Both the position numbers and the translations under genes were made by a program. Under the pieces are notes generated by a model that did no database searches, was not told the DNA's origin, and was given only the letters and a program-made list of their open reading frames with translations. From Alphaproteobacteria bacterium UBA1301 (GTDB lineage: Bacteria > Pseudomonadota > Alphaproteobacteria > Micropepsales > Micropepsaceae), in assembly GCA_002307725.1 (NCBI GenBank), contig DBUB01000002.1:457824-521823 (forward strand): 64,000 nt of DNA, given 5' to 3'. Positions 8,302 through 16,108 of the stretch are shown in pieces. Every line of letters starts with the position of its first letter. Position 1 is the first letter of the stretch.

Positions 8302-10473
8302 TCACGCTGAGGCAAATTGTTTGAGCCAAGTGATCAACTCGGCCGCTTTTTCCGGGCTATCGGCTTCCGCCGCCAGACGCAACACCGGCTCGGTGCCGGA
8401 GAAGCGCAGCTGCGCCCAGTTGTCGTTTTCGAGATAGAGCTTGGTGCCGTCGATGTGGCTGATGTGGTCCACCGCGTAACCTGCCACCGCCTTGCACGGG
8501 TCGCTCCGCAGCCGTTTCGGGATGGCGATCTTCATTTCCGGGGTCGCTGGGAAATTCTCCTCGGCGCCGTACAGCCGTCCGGTGATCGCCCATACCTTCT
8601 CTTGCAGCTCGCTGATCTTGAGCTTGGTGCGCGCCACCATTTCCACCACGATGCCGGAGGCAAAAATGCCGTCCTTGCCGAGAATGTGGCCGCGAATGGT
8701 GAGCCCGCCCGACGATTCTCCGCCGAGCAGTGCATTGTCCGCCACCATGCCCGAGGCGATATGCTTGAAGCCGACCGGCGTCTCGGTGCATTTCTCACCG
8801 AACGCTTTGGCCAGGCGGTCGAGCAGATGCGTGGTGGAAAGATTGCGCACCACGCCGCCCTTCTGGCCACGCACTTCGTGCAGATACCAGTAGAGCAGTA
8901 CCAGCACGTCGTTGAACGAGATATAGCGGCCACGATCGTCGAGCAGCGCGATGCGGTCGGCATCGCCGTCCATGGCAAGACCGAGATCGTAATGGTCCTG
9001 CTGCATCATGTTGATGAGATCGCGCATAGCGTCGGCATCGGGTGCCGGGCTGCGGCCGCCGAACAACGGATTATGGCGGTTGTGAATGAAGTGGCAGCGG
9101 CAGCGCCCTTCCGTAAGTAGTGTTTCGAGCGTCAACTGCCCGACGCCGTACATCGGATCGATCGCCAGCTTGAGGCCGCCCTTGCGGATGGCATCCATGT
9201 CGATCAAGGCTTCCACCGCATCGATATATTGGTTGGTGAAATCCTTCACCTGCACGATGCCCGCTTCAATGGCGAGGTCGAGTTCCAGTTTGATGACATC
9301 GGCGGTGGTCAGCGCATTGGTTTCGGCCGCAATCGACTGCGTCTCGTCATCCAGCAAAAGCGAACCGTCGCCGTGGAAGACTTTCAGGCCGTTCCATTCC
9401 GGCGGATTGTGGCTGGCGGTGAACGCCAGTCCGAAGCCTGAACCCAGCATCGCGGTGGCGTAATTGATCAGCGGCGTCGGTGCATCCTCGTTGCACAGAA
9501 TGGTTGGGATGTTGTTGCCGGCGAACACCTCGCAGGAAGCGTCCGCGGCCTGGCGCGACAGGAAGCGCCGGTCGTAACCGACAATGACGCCCTTCTTCTC
9601 GACGCCCTTGCGGGTGATCTCGTTGGCGAGCGCCTGGGAGAGGCGGCGCACGTTGTGCATGGTGAAGCCTTCGCCGATGATGGCGCGCCAGCCTCCGGTT
9701 CCGAAGGCGACTTCGTTCGCTTCTTCCTGGCGGTGCGGGCGGAACAACCGCTTTTGCAAAATGAACGCCGCTGCATCAAGATCACCGGCGTCGTTGATGC
9801 CGCGCACTTCGTCGGCGTCGTAAAGCTGATAGCTGTCGACCTTGAGCCCGGTATGGAGGAGCTGCTTGACCGAATCGGTCAGCCGCACTTCGCCGCCTTT
9901 GGCGGCAATCCGCTTCAGCGTCTCCATGATCGTCGCCGCCCGCACCACATAGGCGCCGACATTGAGTTCGCGGATGGCTTTGGTCTCGTCGTCGGCTTCG
10001 GTCTGCTCGACGATGTCGAGAATCTTGCCATTCTCGTCGCGCCGCACCCGGCCGTAAGGCAAATCTTGCGGCACGATGGCGGTGAGCAGCGTCAGGCTCA
10101 CGCCCTTCAGCCGGTGCCGGTTGAGCAGCCCGCGCAACGAGGCGGGCCGGAGCAGCGGTGTGTCGCCGTAGAGAATGAGAAGGTCGCCGTCGAACCCGGC
10201 CAGCGCGTCGGCGGCTTGCAGCACGGCGTGGCCGGTGCCGAGCGGGGTGTCCTGGATGACCAGTGCCGGTTCCCAGCCGACCTCGTTCTGCACCGCTTTG
10301 AGCGAGCCGGGCGCAGCCACCACGATGATGTCGCGCGGCGGCACCAGGCCGTTCAGGTTGCGGATGACATGGCCGAGCACGGTGGTATCGCCGAGCGGTT
10401 GCAGCTCCAGTGCGCCGTTTTCGGAATCGAGGTCTTTTTGACCGGCGGCGAGGATCAGGACTTTTAGCGTCAT
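8302..10473 (-). CDS. Nucleotidyltransferase (GlmU-N-like) fused to phosphoglucomutase/phosphoacetylglucosamine mutase
   Basis: A 723-aa two-domain protein. Residues 1 to about 250 match the GlmU uridylyltransferase fold (LILAAG, LGTGHAVLQAA, LILYGDTPLL, YGRVRRDENGKI, LNVGAYVVRA), but the usual GxGTRM-PK loop is replaced by AAGQKDLDSENGALELQPLG, lacking the expected Arg and Lys. Residues about 260-723 are an alpha-D-phosphohexomutase with phosphoserine loop TASHNPPEWNGLK (S354), metal loop DGDADRIALL, sugar loop GESSGG and phosphate loop RFSGTEPVLR. In this operon the natural substrate is GlcNAc-1-P from the chitobiose phosphorylase, to be moved to GlcNAc-6-P; the first domain might make UDP-GlcNAc or might be degenerate or regulatory. 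It begins 1 bp after the MFS stop codon. Confidence 0.88.
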   Translation of the reverse strand: MTLKVLILAAGQKDLDSENGALELQPLGDTTVLGHVIRNLNGLVPPRDIIVVAAPGSLKAVQNEVGWEPALVIQDTPLGTGHAVLQAADALAGFDGDLLILYGDTPLLRPASLRGLLNRHRLKGVSLTLLTAIVPQDLPYGRVRRDENGKILDIVEQTEADDETKAIRELNVGAYVVRAATIMETLKRIAAKGGEVRLTDSVKQLLHTGLKVDSYQLYDADEVRGINDAGDLDAAAFILQKRLFRPHRQEEANEVAFGTGGWRAIIGEGFTMHNVRRLSQALANEITRKGVEKKGVIVGYDRRFLSRQAADASCEVFAGNNIPTILCNEDAPTPLINYATAMLGSGFGLAFTASHNPPEWNGLKVFHGDGSLLLDDETQSIAAETNALTTADVIKLELDLAIEAGIVQVKDFTNQYIDAVEALIDMDAIRKGGLKLAIDPMYGVGQLTLETLLTEGRCRCHFIHNRHNPLFGGRSPAPDADAMRDLINMMQQDHYDLGLAMDGDADRIALLDDRGRYISFNDVLVLLYWYLHEVRGQKGGVVRNLSTTHLLDRLAKAFGEKCTETPVGFKHIASGMVADNALLGGESSGGLTIRGHILGKDGIFASGIVVEMVARTKLKISELQEKVWAITGRLYGAEENFPATPEMKIAIPKRLRSDPCKAVAGYAVDHISHIDGTKLYLENDNWAQLRFSGTEPVLRLAAEADSPEKAAELITWLKQFASA

Positions 10474-10474
10474 G

Positions 10475-11794
10475 CTATTTGGCTCCGGAAACGGTGGGCG
10501 GCTCGTCCGTGTTGCGGAAGGGCACCAGCCAGGACACGAGGAAGGACGGGATGGTGGCGGCCATCACCCAGATGAAAAATTCTTGGTAACCGAGCTTGTC
10601 GCTGAGGAAGCCCGAGACCGCCGACGGAATCAGGAAACCGAGATTCATCAGCGAAGTGGCAAAGGCGTAATGCGCGGTGCGGTAAGGCCCCGGCGCGATC
10701 TGCTGCATCATGAAAAGTTGCAGGCCGATGAAGCCGAAGCCATAGCCGAGATATTCCAGACTCAAGAGGCCGGTGATCAGCGTCAGGTCTTTCGGCTGCA
10801 CCAGCGCCAGCGCCAGATAGACGGCAAAAGGAATGTTGAACCCGGCGCAGAGCACCAGCAACGATTTCCGGAGGCCCCGTCCGGCGGTGAAGTAACCGGC
10901 GACGATCGAGCCCAGGATGAAGGCGATCGGCGGCAGGATGCCGTACATCAACCCGATGTCTTGGGTGGAAAGGCCGAGCCCTCCTGACGCGCGGGTGGCG
11001 CGCATGAACAGCGGCACGATCTTGATCGCCTGGCCTTCGGCAAAGCGGTACAGCACCAGAAACAGAACGCCCCAGAAGATGTATTTCTTCTGGAAGAAGG
11101 TCACGATCACGTCGAGGAAGGTCTGCCAGCCGCTCCGGTCGCGCTTGAGGCGGGCACCTTGCGGCAGGAAGATCGCGTGCCAGCCGGCAACCGCGATCAT
11201 CAAGAGGCCGAAGCCGCTCATCGCCAGCGTCCAGGCGGTTACCGGGCCGTACGCCTTTTCCAGCGAACCGGCGATCCAGACGAAACCGCCTTGGCTGAGG
11301 ATTTTGCCGACGTTATAAAAAGCGCCCTGCCAGCCGACATAACGCGCCTGGTCTTTGGCCGAAAGGGTGGTGATATAGACGCCGTCCGCCGCGGTGTCGT
11401 GCACCGACGAGTTGATCGCGATCAGCCCGAAGAAGATCAGCGTCCAGGTAAACAGGTCCGGCAAGTGCAGACTGAGTGCGAGCAGGCCGAAGCAGAGGCC
11501 GCCGCCGACTTCGGTTGCCAGCACGAAGGCCTTCTTGGTGCGGAACATCTCGACCAGCGGGCCCCAGAGCGGTTTAATCGCCCAGGGCACCGTCACCAGA
11601 CTGGTGAAAAACGCAATCCGGCCGTCCGCGAAACCCAGGCTTTTGTACATGAGCACGGCGACGACGTTCACCATCACAAAGGGCAAGCCCTCGGCGGTGT
11701 AAAGCGTCGGGACCCAAAGGGCCGGATGGAATAGACGTTTTTCAGGCTTCGACATTTCCGCTGGCAGAGGCGCCGCGGCATTGTCAGTGGTCAT
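10475..11794 (-). CDS. MFS transporter of the AmpG/PAT type, probable chitobiose importer
   Basis: Inner-membrane carrier of 439 aa with about 12 hydrophobic segments. It has the AmpG-like start LYTAEGLPFVMVNVVAVLMY, the loop after TM2 KPLWGPLVEMFR, and HDTAADGVYITTLSAKDQAR, all typical of the peptide/acetyl-CoA/muropeptide (PAT) branch of the major facilitator superfamily. AmpG itself carries GlcNAc-anhMurNAc muropeptides, so a GlcNAc disaccharide is a sensible substrate here. The position between the periplasmic GH18 and the cytoplasmic mutase and phosphorylase supports import of intact chitobiose. The ATG at 11794 overlaps the GH18 stop by 11 nt; an upstream in-frame start at 11824 would add ten residues unlike the family. 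Confidence 0.85.
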   Translation of the reverse strand: MTTDNAAAPLPAEMSKPEKRLFHPALWVPTLYTAEGLPFVMVNVVAVLMYKSLGFADGRIAFFTSLVTVPWAIKPLWGPLVEMFRTKKAFVLATEVGGGLCFGLLALSLHLPDLFTWTLIFFGLIAINSSVHDTAADGVYITTLSAKDQARYVGWQGAFYNVGKILSQGGFVWIAGSLEKAYGPVTAWTLAMSGFGLLMIAVAGWHAIFLPQGARLKRDRSGWQTFLDVIVTFFQKKYIFWGVLFLVLYRFAEGQAIKIVPLFMRATRASGGLGLSTQDIGLMYGILPPIAFILGSIVAGYFTAGRGLRKSLLVLCAGFNIPFAVYLALALVQPKDLTLITGLLSLEYLGYGFGFIGLQLFMMQQIAPGPYRTAHYAFATSLMNLGFLIPSAVSGFLSDKLGYQEFFIWVMAATIPSFLVSWLVPFRNTDEPPTVSGAK

Positions 11795-12905
11795 CAGTGT
11801 CCTCGGAAAATGCGGGACTGGCACTGCGTTTCCGGTCGAGCAGGACGCGTGCTGTCAGTTCCAATTCCCGGGGTGAAACGGTGACGGGGCGGCCGCAACG
11901 GGGCAGGGCCTGGTCCTTCACAAGGTGCCAGAGCATCGCGCCGTCACGGGCGTTTTTCGCAGACGAAAGCGGCCCATCGTTAAGGGCGCGTTCGACCGAA
12001 TAGGGTTGGTTCACCGGAGCGCCGAATTGATCGGCCTTGACCCGTGCGCCAGGGCAAACCGCTTTCGCATTGGTCGCCACCAGCCGCGCCGGGCCCCAGC
12101 CTTCCGGGGAAATTTCAAATCCGATGTTGAGGGTGATCCTGGCCGGCACCAGATCGCGGTATAGCGACCAGGCCTTGACCGGGTCGAAGGACTCGATCCC
12201 AGCGTCGTAGCTCATCACATTGATCATCGCGAGCTTGGCCAGCAGGCTGGTATCGGCAAAGACCAAGCGTTCGCGCCCGGTACGGCCGTCCCAGACGCCG
12301 GTCTTGCCGCCGCATGGGGCGGTACCGGTCGCTTTGGAGCAATCGGCGCCGGTCGACCATGCCGCTAGCGACAGCATCTTCGCGCCCGCCGCATTGGAAA
12401 GTGCGCGGATGACGCCGCGGTATTCGGCAATCTGTTTGGGTCCGGTGCCGTCGGTCTCATAATCGACGTCGATGCCGTCGAGCCCCAGGTCGGCGACGAA
12501 TTTCGTCAGCGCTGCGGTGATCTTGCCGGGATGCTCACCTTCCGCCGCCAGTGGCGCCCAGTTGAGATAGGTTGCCCCGCCCACCGCCAGCACGACTTTG
12601 GTGCCGCGAGCCTGCAAGGCTGCGATTTCGCGCCGCACATCGGCGGGGCTGCCCGCAAATTGCAGGCCGGTGCCGGTCCAGTCCTTACCGTTCCAAACAA
12701 AATCGGGTTTGGCGAAGGCCAGGATCACATGGGTGTAGCCGCGCGGCGTTGCGACCAGCTTTGCGGCCTTTGCCTCCAACCAGCTCGGATAATAGCCGAC
12801 GAGGGCGCGCCGTTCGTCTGCTTGCGCCGAAGCGGCAAGGGCCGTCGCCAGCAACAAGGCGGCCGTCACGCGCCGCAAGGCGCGATTGGAGCTCCGCGCC
12901 CTCAC
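11784..12905 (-). CDS. GH18 chitinase-like glycoside hydrolase, secreted
   Basis: Secreted hydrolase of 373 aa. A basic n-region and hydrophobic core (RRVTAALLLATALAASAQA) give a Sec signal peptide cleaved near AQA-DE. The mature part is a single GH18 barrel: LVGYYPSWLEAKA, KVVLAVGGATYLNWAP (second conserved strand) and DGIDVDYE, the DxxDxDxE motif with the catalytic Glu at about residue 150. There is no carbohydrate-binding module, so it more likely acts on soluble or periplasmic oligomers than on crystalline chitin. The GTG start at 12905 overlaps the nagA stop as GTGA; a second GTG at 12869 would shorten the signal n-region. Confidence 0.86.
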   Translation of the reverse strand: MRARSSNRALRRVTAALLLATALAASAQADERRALVGYYPSWLEAKAAKLVATPRGYTHVILAFAKPDFVWNGKDWTGTGLQFAGSPADVRREIAALQARGTKVVLAVGGATYLNWAPLAAEGEHPGKITAALTKFVADLGLDGIDVDYETDGTGPKQIAEYRGVIRALSNAAGAKMLSLAAWSTGADCSKATGTAPCGGKTGVWDGRTGRERLVFADTSLLAKLAMINVMSYDAGIESFDPVKAWSLYRDLVPARITLNIGFEISPEGWGPARLVATNAKAVCPGARVKADQFGAPVNQPYSVERALNDGPLSSAKNARDGAMLWHLVKDQALPRCGRPVTVSPRELELTARVLLDRKRSASPAFSEDTDDH

Positions 12906-14041
12906 GGGAGCACCGGCGTGTTGGCGATGAAGGTCCGGATCAGGTCCAGATGCTCGTCGAGCAGCACAAAATCGGCCCGCGCACCGGGTGTGATAACGCC
13001 GATCTCCTTTTCGAGGCCGAGGAACGCCGCCGCATTGGCGCTGGCGAGCTTCGAAGCGGTCGGTAAATCGATGCCAAGAAATTCCACCGCATTCTTGACG
13101 ATGGTGTCGAAACCGATGGCGCCGCCTGCCAGCGTGCCGTCGGGGCCATAGCAGCAACCGTTTTCGGTGTGGATGGTGCGCCCTTGCAACACGAAGGTCG
13201 GATCGCCCCCGAGCGGCGGCATGGCGTCCGTTACCAGCATCAGTTTGTCGGCGCCGCGGGCGGTATAAGCGATGCGCAGCGCCGCCGGAGCGACGTGATG
13301 GCCATCGCCGATGATACCGCACCAGCTTTCCTGGTCGTCGAGCGCCGCGCCGACCACGCCGGGAGCGCGGTGATTGAGCGGCGACATGGCGTTGTAGAGA
13401 TGGGTGAAGCCGCGCGCGCCCGCCTTCAGCGCCGCCTTGGCTTGGTCATAGCTCGCATCCGAATGGCCGATGCACACGATCACCCCGGCTGCGACAAGGG
13501 CGCGAACATCATTTGGCGTCGTCACATCGGGCGCCAGTGTCACCATCGTCTTGCCGTGCTGCAGCGACGACAATACCTTGAGCGCGGCGGCATCGAATTT
13601 GGGGAATTCCGTAGGATTGTGAATGCCGCGGCGCTTGGGGCTTAAGTACGGCCCTTCGATATGAATGCCGACGATTCCCGGCACGCCGCTGACGATCGCC
13701 GCATCTACTGCCGCGATGCAATTTGCGATGCCGTCAAGATCGGTCGAGATCACGGTCGGCATCAAGGCGGTGGTGCCGAATCGCGCATGGGCGCGGGCGA
13801 TGGCCGCCAAACCCTCGACGGTCGGCGTATCGTTGAACAACACGCCGCCGCCGCCGTTGACTTGCACGTCGATGAAACCGGGTACCAGCGTGCCGCCGTT
13901 GAGATCCACCAGTTTCGCATTCGCCGGCACGCTATCGGCCGCAACCAGGGCGCTGATACGGCCCTTTTCGCTGAGCAGAGCACGTCCCGACAAAATCCCG
14001 TCGAGGGTCAGAATGCGGCCATGGACATAAGCGGTAAGCAT
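12902..14041 (-). CDS. nagA: N-acetylglucosamine-6-phosphate deacetylase
   Basis: Cytoplasmic amidohydrolase of 379 aa converting GlcNAc-6-P to GlcN-6-P and acetate. Visible family marks in order: GTLVPGFIDVQVNGGGGVLF (metal-dependent hydrolase entry), HIEGPYLSPKRRGIH (metal-ligand Glu), IGHSDASYDQ and THLYNAMSPLNHRAPG (metal His residues), and VTDAMPPLGG with the catalytic Asp. The length is normal. The ATG at 14041 shares one base with the stop codon of the SIS gene (TGATG), so translation is coupled. It feeds the deaminase encoded just before it. Confidence 0.96.
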   Translation of the reverse strand: MLTAYVHGRILTLDGILSGRALLSEKGRISALVAADSVPANAKLVDLNGGTLVPGFIDVQVNGGGGVLFNDTPTVEGLAAIARAHARFGTTALMPTVISTDLDGIANCIAAVDAAIVSGVPGIVGIHIEGPYLSPKRRGIHNPTEFPKFDAAALKVLSSLQHGKTMVTLAPDVTTPNDVRALVAAGVIVCIGHSDASYDQAKAALKAGARGFTHLYNAMSPLNHRAPGVVGAALDDQESWCGIIGDGHHVAPAALRIAYTARGADKLMLVTDAMPPLGGDPTFVLQGRTIHTENGCCYGPDGTLAGGAIGFDTIVKNAVEFLGIDLPTASKLASANAAAFLGLEKEIGVITPGARADFVLLDEHLDLIRTFIANTPVLP

Positions 14042-15069
14042 CAGATGGTCTCGGTGATTTTGTTGAGCAAGGGCGGGTTGTCGGGGTTCATGCCGCGGGC
14101 ACGCGAAAGCTGCTCGGCCATGCGATAGAAACTTTGCAGGAACAGGATCGGCTGCAGTGCCGGATGGGCCGCTATCGTCGGCAGCACCAAAGCGCGCGGA
14201 TTGTCGAAGCCAGCGAGCAAAATATCGGCGCCGCTTGCCACCAGCGCATCGACCAATTCCTTCACCCCGGCGCGGGTCTCGTCGTCCTGGCTCAACACCA
14301 ACGCGGGAAAACCATCTTTCGCCAGCGCCATCGGGCCGTGGCGCACTTCGGCGGCGCTGAAGGCCTCGGCATGCAGGCCGCAGGTTTCCTTGAGTTTGAG
14401 GGCGGCTTCTTGCGCCGCGCCGAAGCCGACGCCGCGTCCGATCACATAAAGATCGCGCGCCCGCGCCAGTTTTTCGACCGCCTTCGACCAATCCAGTTCC
14501 CAGGCTTGCGCCAGCAGCGCCGGCAGCTCGGTCAGCGCCGCGGTCAGGGCGGCATCTTGCGCCCACGCCGCCACGAGCTGGGCGATTCCGGCGACGGTGG
14601 CCAGATACGACTTGGTCGCCGCCACGCTTTTTTCCGGGCCGGCATGCAGCGGAATCGCCACATCGGCCTCCTTGGCCAGCGGCGAATCGATCACGTTGAC
14701 GAAGGCAATCGTGAAAGCGCCCGCCTTTTTTGCCGCTTCCAGCGCGGTGACGATGTCCGGGCTCTTGCCGCTTTGCGAGGTGGCGATCAGTACGGCGCCT
14801 TTCAGATGTCCTTGCGCGCTATAAACCGAACTGACCGACGGCGCCGCCGACGAGGTCAAAACCCCCAGCTTCGTCTCGATCAGGTATTTGGCAAAGGTGG
14901 CGGCATTGTCGGAGCTGCCGCGCGCCAGCGTCACCACAGCGCGGGGACTAAGCGCGCGCAATTTGGCGGCGACCGTCGCGATAAGGCTCGCATTGGCGGC
15001 ACTTTGGCGTGCGATCACCTCGGGGCCTTCCTGGGCCTCACGGAACATCAAGGTCTGGGACTCGAGCAC
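14041..15069 (-). CDS. nagB-II: SIS-type glucosamine-6-phosphate deaminase (NagB-II)
   Basis: A 342-aa protein made of two sugar-isomerase (SIS) domains, equal to the isomerase half of GlmS without its glutaminase domain. Features include TLARGSSDNAATFAKYLIE, the serine-rich phosphate loop IATSQSGKSPDIV, and in the second domain VIGRGVGFGAAQEAALKLKE, EAFSAAEVRHGPMAL and the GlmS-like tail ARGMNPDNPPLLNKIT. NagB-II proteins of this layout (Shewanella, Pseudomonas) turn GlcN-6-P into fructose-6-P and ammonia, which fits directly next to nagA; no classical NagB is present in the window. It lies 3 bp after gntR. Confidence 0.9.
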   Translation of the reverse strand: MLESQTLMFREAQEGPEVIARQSAANASLIATVAAKLRALSPRAVVTLARGSSDNAATFAKYLIETKLGVLTSSAAPSVSSVYSAQGHLKGAVLIATSQSGKSPDIVTALEAAKKAGAFTIAFVNVIDSPLAKEADVAIPLHAGPEKSVAATKSYLATVAGIAQLVAAWAQDAALTAALTELPALLAQAWELDWSKAVEKLARARDLYVIGRGVGFGAAQEAALKLKETCGLHAEAFSAAEVRHGPMALAKDGFPALVLSQDDETRAGVKELVDALVASGADILLAGFDNPRALVLPTIAAHPALQPILFLQSFYRMAEQLSRARGMNPDNPPLLNKITETI

Positions 15070-15072
15070 GCG

Positions 15073-15816
15073 TTACTCCGATGCGTTGAGTTCGGCGACG
15101 AAGTCGTAAGTGTCGCCACAATAGTAGGATTGCGAGAATTCGACGATGCGCCCATCGCCCAAGAAGCCGCGTCGTTCGACCAGGAGACCGGCGTCGCCTT
15201 CCTTGCCGTGCAGGAGTTCGGTCTGCGGCGCGGTGAGAAGTACGGCGCGCAAGCGCTGCAACGCCCGCTGCGGTCGAAAGCCCGCCTTATCCAGCGCGTC
15301 GTACAAGGACGATTGTGCTGATTCGATCGACGGCAGGCAGAAGGTCGGCAGAGTGCAGAATTCCAGCGACATCGGGGTGTCGTCGGCATAGCGCAGGCGG
15401 TTGAAGTGATAGACCGGCGTGCCTGGCGCAAATCCGGTCACCATTGCTTCTTCCGGCGACACGATACCTTGCGACTTGCGCAGCCACACCGAGCGCGGCG
15501 CCTTTCCGCGGGCGGCCATATCTTCGGTGAAGCTCGACAGCTTGGAGAAGCTTTTCTCGACACGGGAGGCGACGAAGGTGCCCGAGCCCTGGCGGCGTGT
15601 CAGCAAGCCTTCCGAGACCAGCCCGTCCAGAGCTTTACGCACAGTGATGCGGGACACGGCGAATTCCTCGGCGAGGTCGCGTTCGGGCGGCAAGGCGTCT
15701 TCCGGCGCCAAGAGTTTGGTCTCGATTGCGCGCCGCAGACCCCGCTGTAGCTGCTGGTACAGCGGCAGGCTGTGATCTTCGTCGAGGCTGCCGATTATCG
15801 CCGAAAGGGAAGGCAC
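15073..15816 (-). CDS. GntR/HutC-family transcriptional regulator of the chitobiose operon (NagR/NagQ-like)
   Basis: A 247-aa regulator. The N-terminal winged helix covers about residues 10-80 (LPPERDLAEEFAVSRITVRK, then GLLTRRQGSGTFVA). The C-terminal UTRA ligand domain includes FSKLSSFTEDMAARG and FNRLRYADDTPMSLE, so it belongs to the HutC/DasR/NagR branch, whose ligands are often GlcNAc-6-P or GlcN-6-P. The GTG start at 15816 is preferred because AAGGAG stands 7 bp before it; an upstream in-frame start at 15876 would run over the operator box. It is first in the seven-gene operon and divergent from the receptor at 16109. Confidence 0.92.
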   Translation of the reverse strand: MPSLSAIIGSLDEDHSLPLYQQLQRGLRRAIETKLLAPEDALPPERDLAEEFAVSRITVRKALDGLVSEGLLTRRQGSGTFVASRVEKSFSKLSSFTEDMAARGKAPRSVWLRKSQGIVSPEEAMVTGFAPGTPVYHFNRLRYADDTPMSLEFCTLPTFCLPSIESAQSSLYDALDKAGFRPQRALQRLRAVLLTAPQTELLHGKEGDAGLLVERRGFLGDGRIVEFSQSYYCGDTYDFVAELNASE

Positions 15817-15872
15817 CTTTATCTCCTTGAGTGGTCTGCGAGCGCTCGGAAATCCAAGCACCGCATCTAATA

Positions 15873-15887
15873 CCAATGCAATACCAT
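15873..15887 (+). promoter_or_regulatory. Putative GntR operator, left box
   Basis: The 15-mer CCAATGCAATACCAT lies 57 bp before the gntR start. It is repeated exactly, inverted, at 15991-16005. The surrounding bases also give AATACCA twice at 11-bp spacing (15869-15875 and 15880-15886). On the minus strand a TTGACG lies about 17 bp ahead of the box, so the box could overlap the -10 of the gntR operon promoter. Binding by the adjacent GntR protein is inference. Confidence 0.72.
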
Positions 15888-15966
15888 GAAGGCCCTATCC
15901 CTCGTCAATCTAAAAAACGAGCAAATGTTCTGCGGCATGTGATGCATTATCGGGCAAAAATTGGCC

Positions 15967-16005
15967 TTGACAGGGCCGCCCAATTTAACAATGGTATTGC
16001 ATTGG
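15967..16005 (+). promoter_or_regulatory. Receptor promoter with right GntR box
   Basis: A consensus -35 element TTGACA stands at 15967-15972. The inverted copy of the 15-mer (ATGGTATTGCATTGG) at 15991-16005 occupies the place where the -10 element should be. Occupancy would therefore block transcription of the TonB receptor at 16109. The two boxes are 118 bp apart, compatible with independent or looped repression. Confidence 0.68.
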
Positions 16006-16108
16006 ACAGCAATTGGCGATCCCGACGGGGGATTTCCGATGGGTTCAATAAGGGGGCGGCGAAGGGCAGTTCGGCGACCTCTGGGGACACAACAGAGAGG
16101 ATTGAGCC

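Noticed and set aside
12906..13322. In-frame extension upstream of the GH18 start
   Set aside because: It overlaps nagA in another frame and is Arg-rich nonsense; the signal peptide starts at the GTGA junction.
14041..14566. Upstream extension of nagA into the SIS gene
   Set aside because: Out-of-frame reading of the SIS deaminase; nagA homology begins exactly at the ATG that overlaps the SIS stop codon.
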